From contig DJYW01000016.1 in NCBI GenBank assembly GCA_002450255.1, positions 771 through 9,197 of the forward strand: a DNA stretch of 8,427 bases. The letters run 5' to 3'. A program made the translations under genes and the position numbers. This stretch comes from Gammaproteobacteria bacterium UBA6968 (GTDB lineage Bacteria > Pseudomonadota > Gammaproteobacteria > Pseudomonadales > Azotimanducaceae). The first letter of the stretch is position 1. Every line of letters begins with the position of its first letter. Below the pieces are notes generated by a model. The model was not told the DNA's origin. It ran no database searches and saw nothing but the letters and a program-made list of their open reading frames with translations. This document shows positions 1 through 6,490 of this stretch, in pieces.

Positions 1-196
1 GTGGTACTTGGCTGTTCTTTTATAGTAATACCCGGAGCATTTTTGCGATTGAATTGCCGTGCATCCGCATTTGCATTCATTTGTCTACGGTAGCGTTATG
101 ACTCTTCTTACCTCACTTTCAAACTCATTAAACATTGATATTTTGAAAGCGAGTAGTAGCCCTGCTGCAGACGATCACAGTGAAAGAGGCCCCACC

Positions 197-387
197 ATGG
201 CTTTTATCATATGCAAAGCTCTAATTCGGCGGCGGTTGTAGCGGCTATGAATAAGTTTTGGGCATCAGACGGTGGTAAGGAATATCCTGCGGATGTTGCA
301 ATTGCGCAGGAACTATTTAACGGTTCATGCTCATCAAAGCACCTTATAATCATCACGTTCCGAACAAGGCATAGAAATGAAATTTAA
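197..387 (+). pseudogene. Possible frameshifted remnant of a small protein gene
   Basis: An AGAGG Shine-Dalgarno (185-189) sits 7 bases before ATG 197, but that frame reads only MAF and eleven more residues before stopping at 239-241. The frame one base back stays open from 184 to the stop at 385-387 and looks coding: from residue-like YHMQSSNSAAVV through AMNKFWASDGG and YPADVAIAQELFNG to SSKHLIIITF. One extra T in the TTTT run at 202-205 would join the start to this frame as MAFYHMQSS. The 3' end then runs over the start of the next gene at 377, so the original C-terminus is probably missing. The family is not securely recognised; the style (a variable 'AAVVAAM' helix, then 'FNG', then a hydrophobic strand) resembles small alpha/beta-barrel-like proteins. 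It could instead be a chance open frame, or a sequencing error in a real gene. Confidence 0.3.
322..350 (+). promoter_or_regulatory. Probable sigma-70 promoter of the RidA-like gene
   Basis: A perfect TATAAT box lies at 345-350. Transcription would start near 357, about 20 bases before the ATG at 377, and an AAGG Shine-Dalgarno (366-369) fits inside that leader. The -35 side (around 322-327) is a poor match to TTGACA, and there is no TG extension before the -10. The promoter may therefore be weak or activator-dependent. It lies within the remnant reading frame, which agrees with that frame no longer being a working gene. Confidence 0.4.
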
Positions 388-871
388 TATTTTCCACATT
401 CTTCCACTAATTCTTTTCGTAAATCCTGCAAATGCCGGTCATCATGAAGAAAAAGACGCCACACAGATGAATGTGGCCGAGAGCGGTTCAGGAATCTTCA
501 TGAGCTCAGATTTAACGGTGAAGAATCAATTCCCTTTCTCTGATGCGGTGCTCGCGGGAAATACACTGTACTTGTCAGGCATGGTTGGGATTGATGTAAA
601 AGGCACTTTGGTTGATGGGGGTATTGCTGCAGAGACTCATTCGATCTTTAGGCAACTACAGAGCCATTTAGGCAGTTTGGATTTAAATCTCAGCCATGTT
701 GTTAAGTGCCTTGTGATGTTAGACGATATTGATGAGTGGGCAGACTTCAATACGGTATATATGAGTTATTTTAAGCCGCCGTACCCGGCTAGAAGTGCGC
801 TGGGTGCCGACGGTTTAGCGCTTGGTGCGGCAATAGAGATGGAATGCATCGCCATTGTGCCGGCGGAGTAG
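377..871 (+). CDS. Exported RidA-family (YjgF/YER057c/UK114) protein
   Basis: This 164-residue protein has a Sec signal peptide (hydrophobic stretch about residues 5-16) with an AxA site after Ala20, followed by a RidA domain over about residues 45-162. Family landmarks are LAGNTLYLSG (59-68), the helix with ETHSIFRQL (86-94), the YPARSAL loop (136-142) and IEMECIAI (153-160). Arg139 and Glu156 align with Arg105 and Glu120 of E. coli RidA, the residues tied to 2-aminoacrylate/imine deaminase activity. The residue matching E. coli Cys107 is Ala141, and the one matching Tyr17 is Phe54. Known RidA proteins work in the cytosol on imines released by PLP enzymes, so export is unusual and the substrate is unknown. 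The start is supported by AAGG 7 bases upstream. The mature N-terminus would be GHHE, the same as that of the next gene's product, 77 bases downstream; the pair may be co-transcribed. Confidence 0.9.
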   Translation: MKFNIFHILPLILFVNPANAGHHEEKDATQMNVAESGSGIFMSSDLTVKNQFPFSDAVLAGNTLYLSGMVGIDVKGTLVDGGIAAETHSIFRQLQSHLGSLDLNLSHVVKCLVMLDDIDEWADFNTVYMSYFKPPYPARSALGADGLALGAAIEMECIAIVPAE

Positions 872-873
872 CT

Positions 874-885
874 TCAGCCGGCTGA
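874..885. repeat. 12-base perfect palindrome after the RidA-like gene
   Basis: TCAGCCGGCTGA begins two bases after the stop codon at 869-871. It could fold into a 4-bp stem with a 4-base loop, but no T run follows, so it is not a convincing intrinsic terminator. Its half-sites (TCAGCC and GGCTGA) recur in swapped order at 1438-1449. It may be a protein-binding site or chance. Confidence 0.3.
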
Positions 886-948
886 GTGATCTGTGCTGGG
901 ATTGTTGCGGTTTTGATTTAAATAAATGCAATAAAAAAGGATCAGGTG

Positions 949-1401
949 ATGAAACTGCGGTCTCTCCTCATGGCGGTATTAGCCGGCCTCTCCTCAGCTG
1001 CTTATGCAGGGCACCATGAAGCATCATCAGTGGAGGCTTTCATAGCTGAGTTCTTTGAGCTTTTTAACACGACAACCCTAGAGCAGAATCCAGAACAGAG
1101 TTTTACCTTCCCGGCAGTCTTCATCAATGATGGAAAAGTCAGAGTGATTAACAATGCCTCCGAAAAGGTTTTTGACTACAAAGTCATTAAAGCCACAGGT
1201 TGGGCGTATACCAAACCGATTAACGTATCTGTGCTATATGAAGGCAAAAAGTCCGCTATGGCGCTGGTGGAATTTAATCGCTATCGAAAAGATGACTCGC
1301 TCATGAGTACTACGAAAGTGGTCTATACCTTGAGTATGACCGACGCGGGGTGGAAGGTTGTCGGTGTATCTATTCCGGGTGGCATTCCTTTAGTTGAGTA
1401 G
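949..1401 (+). CDS. Small exported NTF2/SnoaL-like protein
   Basis: This 150-residue protein has a signal peptide (residues 1-20, cleavage AYA before Gly21), then an N-terminal helix (SVEAFIAEFFELFN, about 27-40) and several beta strands ending in a Trp-containing strand, AGWKVVGVSI (about 132-141). That helix-then-sheet order with a closing GW(K)V strand is typical of NTF2-like/SnoaL/DUF4440 domains. Such domains are small-molecule isomerases, hydrolases, or simple ligand-binding pockets, so no reaction can be assigned. ATG 949 is preferred over the overlapping GTG at 946 because AAGGA (937-941) lies 7 bases from the ATG. It shares its mature N-terminus, GHHE, with the upstream RidA-like protein. 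Fold assignment is moderately sure; function is unknown. Confidence 0.78.
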   Translation: MKLRSLLMAVLAGLSSAAYAGHHEASSVEAFIAEFFELFNTTTLEQNPEQSFTFPAVFINDGKVRVINNASEKVFDYKVIKATGWAYTKPINVSVLYEGKKSAMALVEFNRYRKDDSLMSTTKVVYTLSMTDAGWKVVGVSIPGGIPLVE

Positions 1402-1437
1402 GGCGCGTCTTTACCCGTATTCTCTCTACTCGATGCT

Positions 1438-1449
1438 GGCTGATCAGCC
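1438..1449. repeat. 12-base perfect palindrome between convergent genes
   Basis: GGCTGATCAGCC lies 36 bases after the NTF2-like gene's stop, in the 184-base gap before the convergent methyltransferase gene ends at 1586. It uses the same six-base half-sites as the palindrome at 874-885, in the opposite order. There is no T tract, so a terminator call is weak. The rest of this gap shows nothing further that I can support. Confidence 0.3.
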
Positions 1450-1585
1450 TCACGCCTTGATGACACGTTGAGCATTAATTTGGCTAGGCATTCGCGAATC
1501 CTGTGCGACCATTCGCCTGATGGACATCCTTTGAATATGAAAAGGTGCGAAATGCGGATGCGCTCTGCTAAAGGTATCTTGGCTA

Positions 1586-2569
1586 CTAAGAGATGGCCGA
1601 CTCTTGTTTCACTTCCACAATCACCATATACGGTCCCTTGCTGCTATTTTCGCCCATAAAGAAGGTGTCCCCAACAGACATTGATTCGCTTTCGATAAAA
1701 TCGCTAAGGTTTTTTTCGTAGTCTGCCGCCATCGGTAGACCGAAGGCGAGGCCTTCATTCGTATATTCCAATAATTTCTTCGCGCCGCCGCTGCCGCCCA
1801 GTTTCTTCACGAAGGTTTCGCTATATAGGTCTGCGATGAATACGCTGCCTGCCGGTGAATGTCTGCGGACTTCTTGGATGGTTTTGCGCACGTCTGCTTC
1901 TCTCAAATACAAGGTCACGCCTTCCCATAGAAACAGAGTCCTTTTGTCTGGGTCGTAGCCTGCTTCGGCCAATTTGCTGAATGCGTCGTCGTTGCTGAAG
2001 TCGACGGGCACAAATCTGACGTGCTCGCTGCTGATGCCTGCATCGGCTAAGGCTTGTCGTTTGTGAGTCTGAACAGCAATCTGATCAAGTTCAAAAAATG
2101 TGGCGTTTTCGCGGGCTAGTTTGCCGTAGGCTCGAGTGTCATAGCCTGCACCCAAGAAAACCACTTGCTCTACCCTGTCCATCGCATTTTCGATTAAGCG
2201 ATCGATGTAAAGGGTTCGTGCAACTATGAGGTCGCGAAGGTCTTCATCGCCTGCATCGGGAATGCGCGGATACAGAAATAACCCGCCGGTCAATTTCGCG
2301 GTTAACCAGAGCGGGGCCAGGGTTAGCCATAATCCGATAACAGACGTATTGGCGAGCGTGTTCGCGAGTTTGTCAGTTGCCTCGTCTTCGCGTATGCCGA
2401 AAATGTGCATCGTCCAGCGTCCGTTCAAGACTTCTATGGCCGTTTGTGAAACGCCGAGTGTCTTGCTTACCTTTATTTGCCGGTAGCTGACGAGGATAAC
2501 GCCAAGTATAGCCATTGGAACAAACAGGATCTGGAGCGGGATAAAGATGAGTAGGCGTAGTAGCGACAT
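1586..2569 (-). CDS. SAM-dependent methyltransferase, LCMT/TIGR00027 type, with hydrophobic N-terminus
   Basis: From ATG at 2569 this is a 327-residue class I methyltransferase of the leucine carboxyl methyltransferase-like family (PF04072/TIGR00027). Motif I is VVFLGAGYDTRAY (136-148), the acidic ribose-binding loop is FFELDQ (158-163), Asp190 in PVDFS follows, and the family signature LWEGVTLYL is at 214-222. The methyl acceptor cannot be read from sequence; bacterial members modify varied small molecules. Residues 3-28 form a long hydrophobic stretch with a proline near its centre, and about 76-91 form a second, so the enzyme may be membrane-bound with its catalytic domain in the cytosol. 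The frame extends to ATG 2635 (349 residues), but that start has no Shine-Dalgarno, while 2569 has AGAGG at 5-base spacing. The gene is monocistronic, convergent with the NTF2-like gene and divergent from the dipeptidase. Confidence 0.92.
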   Translation of the reverse strand: MSLLRLLIFIPLQILFVPMAILGVILVSYRQIKVSKTLGVSQTAIEVLNGRWTMHIFGIREDEATDKLANTLANTSVIGLWLTLAPLWLTAKLTGGLFLYPRIPDAGDEDLRDLIVARTLYIDRLIENAMDRVEQVVFLGAGYDTRAYGKLARENATFFELDQIAVQTHKRQALADAGISSEHVRFVPVDFSNDDAFSKLAEAGYDPDKRTLFLWEGVTLYLREADVRKTIQEVRRHSPAGSVFIADLYSETFVKKLGGSGGAKKLLEYTNEGLAFGLPMAADYEKNLSDFIESESMSVGDTFFMGENSSKGPYMVIVEVKQESAIS

Positions 2570-2574
2570 ATCGG

Positions 2575-2579
2575 CCTCT
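2575..2579 (-). promoter_or_regulatory. Shine-Dalgarno deciding the methyltransferase start
   Basis: Read on the minus strand, this is AGAGG, 5 bases before ATG 2569. The longer in-frame start at 2635 has only CACGCA in front of it. This favours the shorter protein, whose hydrophobic helix then begins almost at residue 1. Confidence 0.5.
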
Positions 2580-2885
2580 GTATAGCGGTGGTGGACGAGA
2601 TTACCAAGGTTTTTTGCTTGCGGCGATTTTTCCATTGCGTGGGGTTTGTGCGATCGCGCGCTTTAATTTTTTCTTCGGATGTTTTGAAATGTTCCTTTTT
2701 TAATTTTCCGAGGATTGGTTACCGGCGTTGGCTCAGGTTTTGTTTGCTCATCGGCTTGCAAGTATTAACGCGTATCGAGCACATCGTAAGTTTGCCGAGT
2801 TTCAAATAAGTACCCACGGTTGTTCCGGTTCCCTGTTATGACACATGTTGTGCGTGAGCTGGCGCAGTCTAAGTTGATGCCTAAA

Positions 2886-2916
2886 TTGAGCTCTACGACA
2901 GCGCTCGAACTAAGAT
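2886..2916 (+). promoter_or_regulatory. Weak promoter candidate for the peptidase unit
   Basis: TTGAGC (2886-2891) and TAAGAT (2911-2916) are separated by 19 bases, longer than the usual 16-18. Both boxes are partial matches to the sigma-70 consensus. The position, 66 bases before the GTG start, is reasonable. It is offered as a candidate only. Confidence 0.22.
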
Positions 2917-2942
2917 AGGATTATGGCCAGAACCAAAGTCGC

Positions 2943-2962
2943 TGCGACCTAAAGTTGTCGCA
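2943..2962. repeat. Inverted repeat in the dipeptidase leader
   Basis: TGCGAC (2943-2948) and GTCGCA (2957-2962) are exact inverted copies around 8 bases. A further GTCGC at 2938-2942 could pair with the left arm instead. The element lies between the promoter candidate and the Shine-Dalgarno at 2970-2974. It could be an operator or a leader hairpin with two alternative folds, or chance; there is no T run for termination. Confidence 0.25.
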
Positions 2963-2981
2963 CCTGATCAGGAGATAAACA

Positions 2982-4187
2982 GTGCATAAAAGCGTCCTAG
3001 TCATTTTGCTCTTGGGCTCGTTAATCAGCTACCCCGCTGCCGCTGATGCAAACCGCGAGTTGCACGAACGCATCATGGTTTTAGATTCCCATTTGGATAC
3101 GCCGGTCAAGCTCATTGATCCTGACTTTGACATTATGCAGCGCTACAACGTTATCGAAGACAATTCCCAAGTCGATTTTCCTCGCATGCAGGAGGGTGGC
3201 TTGGATGGCGGTTTCTGGGTCATTTTTTCGCGCCAGGGTCCGATAAATCAGAAAGCTTTTCAAACTGTTCGCGATATCGCGGTTATGCGCGCATTGGCCG
3301 TGCACAAGATGGTCGCTGCTTATCCAGACGTATTCGAACTGGCGACCACTGCTGCCGATGGACCGCGTATCCACGCGGCGGGCAAACGTATTGTCTATTT
3401 AAGTATCGAGAATGCTTATCCATTGGGTGAAGACCTGTCTCTTATCAAAACGTTCTACGATTTAGGTGTGCGCATGCTGGGTCCTGTGCACTTTGCTAAC
3501 AATCAGTTTGGCGATAGCGCGACTGATCTCGGCGGGCAAAAATGGCAGGGTCTTTCGCCGCTTGGCATAGAACTGGTCAAAGAGGCCAATCGCTTAGGTA
3601 TGATTTTGGATGGCTCTCACGCCCATGATGACCTGGTCAGGCAAATGATGGAGCTTTCCGCGACCCCGATCGTTCTATCCCACTCCGGTGCTAATAGCAT
3701 TTACAATCATGCACGCAATGTGCCTGACGACATCTTGTTAAAGCTGGCGGAGACCGGCGGCGTTATTCAAATGAATGCGTTTGGCGGATACTTAACCAAG
3801 CTACCAGAAAATCCGCGGCGAACAGACGCATTGAATGCGCTTCGTGCAAAAAGTAACGCCGTTACCAAAATGACGGATGCGATTGCGGCAGAGTTAGACG
3901 CAGAGCGTCGCGAAATTGATCGCAAGTTTCCGCGTCAGCTTGCCAGTTTCCAAAGTTACATTGATCATTTTTTATACGTGCTGAAACTCATCGGTCCTGA
4001 CCATGTTGGCGTTAGCGGTGATTTTGATGGGGGCGGTGGCGTAGCAGAATTTAACGATATTGCAGCGATGCCGCATCTTACTGAACGGCTTATAAAAGAA
4101 GGTTATTCCGAGTCAGATCTCGCGAAAATCTGGGGCGGTAACTTAATCAGACTTTTGCAAGCCGCTGAAGAGCATGCGGCCAAGTAG
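2982..4187 (+). CDS. Exported M19 membrane dipeptidase (renal dipeptidase family)
   Basis: This 401-residue zinc dipeptidase hydrolyses dipeptides; M19 enzymes are known to tolerate a D-amino acid at the C-terminal position. All binuclear-zinc ligands are visible: His37 and Asp39 in DSHLDTP, Glu143 in SIENA, His213 in DGSHAHD and His234 in LSHSGA. Arg245 in HARNVPDD matches the substrate-carboxylate arginine, and Asp347 in GVSGDFDGG the catalytic aspartate. The closing IWGGNLIRLL motif is also typical. The N-terminus is a Sec signal peptide with a likely cut after Ala21 (AAA before Asp22), so the enzyme is periplasmic or surface-exposed. The start is GTG with AGGAG (2970-2974) at 7-base spacing, and no other start is better placed. 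The next gene, dcp, starts 64 bases after the stop with no terminator between, indicating an operon in which Dcp makes the dipeptides this enzyme cleaves. Confidence 0.95.
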   Translation: MHKSVLVILLLGSLISYPAAADANRELHERIMVLDSHLDTPVKLIDPDFDIMQRYNVIEDNSQVDFPRMQEGGLDGGFWVIFSRQGPINQKAFQTVRDIAVMRALAVHKMVAAYPDVFELATTAADGPRIHAAGKRIVYLSIENAYPLGEDLSLIKTFYDLGVRMLGPVHFANNQFGDSATDLGGQKWQGLSPLGIELVKEANRLGMILDGSHAHDDLVRQMMELSATPIVLSHSGANSIYNHARNVPDDILLKLAETGGVIQMNAFGGYLTKLPENPRRTDALNALRAKSNAVTKMTDAIAAELDAERREIDRKFPRQLASFQSYIDHFLYVLKLIGPDHVGVSGDFDGGGGVAEFNDIAAMPHLTERLIKEGYSESDLAKIWGGNLIRLLQAAEEHAAK

Positions 4188-4251
4188 CCAATTAACTTTT
4201 TAAAACTAAAGCAACGAGATGTGCTGTAAAACTGACCTAAAGGAGATTTCC

Positions 4252-6420
4252 ATGCGTCAATTACTCATTGTGGTCACCGTCGGTGCTGCGCTTGGGCTCA
4301 GCGCCTGCGCGGACAATACAGCACCGCCGCAAACCGACACCCAACTCAACACAACTACGGTATCTGAAGTGAATGCAACAAACCCGTTATTTGCCAAGAG
4401 CGCACTCCAATATGAAGCGCCTGATTTTAACGCCATAAAAGACGAGCACTTCCTGCCCGCCATTACTGCAGGAATGGAACAGCAAATGAACGAAGTGCTG
4501 GCAATCGCTAACAATCCTGAGCCGCCAAGTTTTGAGAACACGCTGGTCGCGATGGAACGGAGCGGTGTATTGCTGAATCGAGCCGCACAAATTTTTTACA
4601 ACCTGGCCGGTTCGAGTTCTAACCCAGAGCGTCGCAAAATACAGGCCGAATTAGCACCAAAAATGGCGGCTCATCAGGACAACATCAATTTAAACCCTGC
4701 ATTGTTCGCCCGGGTTAAGAGCCTTTACGAGCAGCGTAACGAGCTGCAGTTAAACAGCGAGGCGGTGCGGCTGATCGAAGAGTATTACGAGGACTTTGTT
4801 CGTGCCGGCGCGCAGTTAACTGAAGAACAGAAAGTCGCGATTCGTGGGCTAAACGAAGAACACTCTACGTTGACCAATCAGTTCTCGCAGAACCTATTGG
4901 CCGAAACCGAGAACATCGCGGTTTTAGTGGAAACCAAAGAAGAACTTGAAGGTCTGTCTGCAGCGCAAATCACCGCTGCAGCAGAAGCTGCTGAGGAGTC
5001 AGGCCATACTGGCAAATTCCTGCTCGATATTACGAATACAACGCGCCAACCAATGTTGGCTCAGCTGCACAATCGCGAGTTGCGTCAGCGGCTTTGGGAA
5101 GCTTCTGCGAATCGCGCCCAAAGCGGCGACTATGATAACCGGTCGCTGGTCTCGCGTTTGGCGCAACTGCGTGCTGAGCGCGCAAAACTGTTGGGGTACG
5201 ACAACTGGGCCAGCTATGGCTTAGAAGCGCAGATGGCGAAAACGCCAGAGGCGGTCTTCAACATGTTGGGCAGTATGGCACCGGCGGTCGTGACCAATAC
5301 CAAGCGAGAAGCAGCAGCAATCCAACAAATGATTGCGCAGCAGGGTGGAAATTTCGAGTTGCAGCCTTGGGACTGGGAGTATTACGCGGAGTATGTGCGT
5401 CAGGCTAAATTTGACCTCGACGAAAGCGAAGTGAAGCAGTACTTCGAATTTAACCGCGTCCTGCAGGATGGTGTGTTTTATACCTTCAACCGACTGTTTG
5501 GTATCACCTTTAAACCGCTGCCCGACTTGCCAACTTATCACCCGGATGTGGCGGCGTACGAAGTGTTTGATAAGGATGGATCCAGCATCGCTATTTTTTA
5601 TGCGGATTACTTTGCGCGTGAAGGTAAGCGTGGTGGCGCGTGGATGAGTTCCTTTGTGGGTCAATCGCATCTGACCGGACAAAAGCCGGTAGTCGTCAAT
5701 GTGATGAATATTCCTAAGGCACCGGATGGACAGCCAACGCTGGTGAGCTATGACCATGTGACCACGATGTTCCATGAGTTAGGACATGGCGTGCATGGCA
5801 TATTCTCTAACGTAACGTATCCGTCTTTAGCAGGTACGGCGGTGCCGCGTGACTTCGTAGAGTTTCCATCTACGTTTCAGGAGGACTGGGCCGGGCACCC
5901 TGACGTGATCGCGAATTATGCGAAACATTTCGAAACCGGCGAGCCGATCCCGGCAGAACTGTTGGCAAAGACGATTGCGTCGCGCAGCTTTAACCAAGGT
6001 TTCGATACGCTGGAATATTTGTCTGCCGCATTGCTGGATATGGAGTGGCATTCGTTGAGCGCTGATCAGCCGCTACAGGACGTTAACGCTTTCGAGGCGG
6101 CGGCTTTAGCAAAACATGGCGTAGATTTGGCGGCCGTTCCGCCACGCTATAAGTCGACTTATTTTTCGCACTCTATGGGCGGGGGTTATTCCGCGGGTTA
6201 CTACGCATACATGTGGAGCGAAATACTGGCAGCGGATGCCTATGCCATTGTGCAGAGTCGGGGCAGCTTGCAGTTAGAAAACGGACAGCGCTTCCGTGAC
6301 GAAATTTTGTCAAAGGGAAACTCACGGGATCCTATGGAATCTTACGTCGCATTTGGTGGTCGTGAGCCGACAACCGATGCGTTGTTGATTCGGCGTGGAT
6401 TGGAGATTGCTGTCGAGTAA
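4252..6420 (+). CDS. dcp: Peptidyl-dipeptidase Dcp, M3 family, lipoprotein
   Basis: Dcp is a zinc metallopeptidase that removes dipeptides from the C-termini of oligopeptides. This 722-residue copy resembles E. coli Dcp along its whole length (for example PWDWEYYAEYVR, KFDLDE, YHPDV and GGAWM). The zinc site is HELGH at 508-512, with the third ligand Glu537 in DFVEFPS, exactly 29 residues after the first His as in the family. The C-terminal substrate loop HSMGGGYSAGYYAY begins at His640, with Tyr646, Tyr650 and Tyr651. The N-terminus is a lipoprotein signal with lipobox LSAC and Cys19; the next residue is Ala, which favours outer-membrane sorting. A short disordered linker rich in Thr, Asn and Pro follows. 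ATG 4252 is chosen over upstream ATG 4219 because AGGAG (4241-4245) lies 6 bases before it, and the lipobox then falls at the normal distance. It is second in the operon with the M19 dipeptidase. Confidence 0.96.
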   Translation: MRQLLIVVTVGAALGLSACADNTAPPQTDTQLNTTTVSEVNATNPLFAKSALQYEAPDFNAIKDEHFLPAITAGMEQQMNEVLAIANNPEPPSFENTLVAMERSGVLLNRAAQIFYNLAGSSSNPERRKIQAELAPKMAAHQDNINLNPALFARVKSLYEQRNELQLNSEAVRLIEEYYEDFVRAGAQLTEEQKVAIRGLNEEHSTLTNQFSQNLLAETENIAVLVETKEELEGLSAAQITAAAEAAEESGHTGKFLLDITNTTRQPMLAQLHNRELRQRLWEASANRAQSGDYDNRSLVSRLAQLRAERAKLLGYDNWASYGLEAQMAKTPEAVFNMLGSMAPAVVTNTKREAAAIQQMIAQQGGNFELQPWDWEYYAEYVRQAKFDLDESEVKQYFEFNRVLQDGVFYTFNRLFGITFKPLPDLPTYHPDVAAYEVFDKDGSSIAIFYADYFAREGKRGGAWMSSFVGQSHLTGQKPVVVNVMNIPKAPDGQPTLVSYDHVTTMFHELGHGVHGIFSNVTYPSLAGTAVPRDFVEFPSTFQEDWAGHPDVIANYAKHFETGEPIPAELLAKTIASRSFNQGFDTLEYLSAALLDMEWHSLSADQPLQDVNAFEAAALAKHGVDLAAVPPRYKSTYFSHSMGGGYSAGYYAYMWSEILAADAYAIVQSRGSLQLENGQRFRDEILSKGNSRDPMESYVAFGGREPTTDALLIRRGLEIAVE

Positions 6421-6450
6421 TCGCCTAGCATTTAAAATTGCCGCGGAGCA

Positions 6451-6468
6451 ACCTCCGGTTACCGAGGT
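6451..6468 (+). terminator. Hairpin downstream of dcp, weak terminator candidate
   Basis: ACCT-C-CGG-TTA-CCG-AGGT can form a 7-bp stem with one bulged C and a 3-base loop, 31 bases after the dcp stop. A competing outer pairing joins CAACC (6449-6453) with GGTTG (6475-6479). No T tract follows, so this is not a classical intrinsic terminator. It may stabilise the 3' end or assist factor-dependent termination. Confidence 0.25.
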
Positions 6469-6490
6469 AAGGTCGGTTGGCTACCATTCA

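Larger units (their letters stand above)
2636..2981. other. Divergent intergenic region without a supported gene
   Basis: This gap separates the divergent methyltransferase and dipeptidase genes and should hold both promoters. An A+T-rich patch lies at about 2662-2708 on the methyltransferase side. An open plus-strand frame through 2588-2809 has no ribosome binding site, is Phe/Arg-rich and lacks protein-like patterning, so I do not call a gene. The dipeptidase-proximal end carries a weak promoter candidate and an inverted repeat, listed separately. Confidence 0.5.

Noticed and set aside
59..241. 60-codon frame from GTG 59
   Set aside because: No ribosome site at the GTG; only the last codons from ATG 197 have one, and these are covered by the remnant call.
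1490..1499. Perfect 10-base palindrome ATTCGCGAAT
   Set aside because: Short, single copy, and not placed at a promoter or gene end; likely chance.
1468..1659. 63-codon plus-strand frame starting in the convergent gap
   Set aside because: It runs into the 3' end of the methyltransferase gene, lacks a Shine-Dalgarno and has no recognisable protein pattern.
2588..2809. 73-codon plus-strand frame in the divergent intergenic region
   Set aside because: No ribosome site, overlaps the methyltransferase 5' end, and composition (Phe, Arg, Cys) fits translated A+T-rich promoter DNA.
3081..3374. 97-codon minus-strand frame
   Set aside because: Antisense shadow of the M19 dipeptidase gene, with no ribosome site or motif.
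5221..5775. 184-codon open frame on the minus strand
   Set aside because: It lies entirely antisense within dcp, whose motifs (PWDW, YHPDV, GGAWM) prove the plus-strand reading; the minus frame has no domain pattern.
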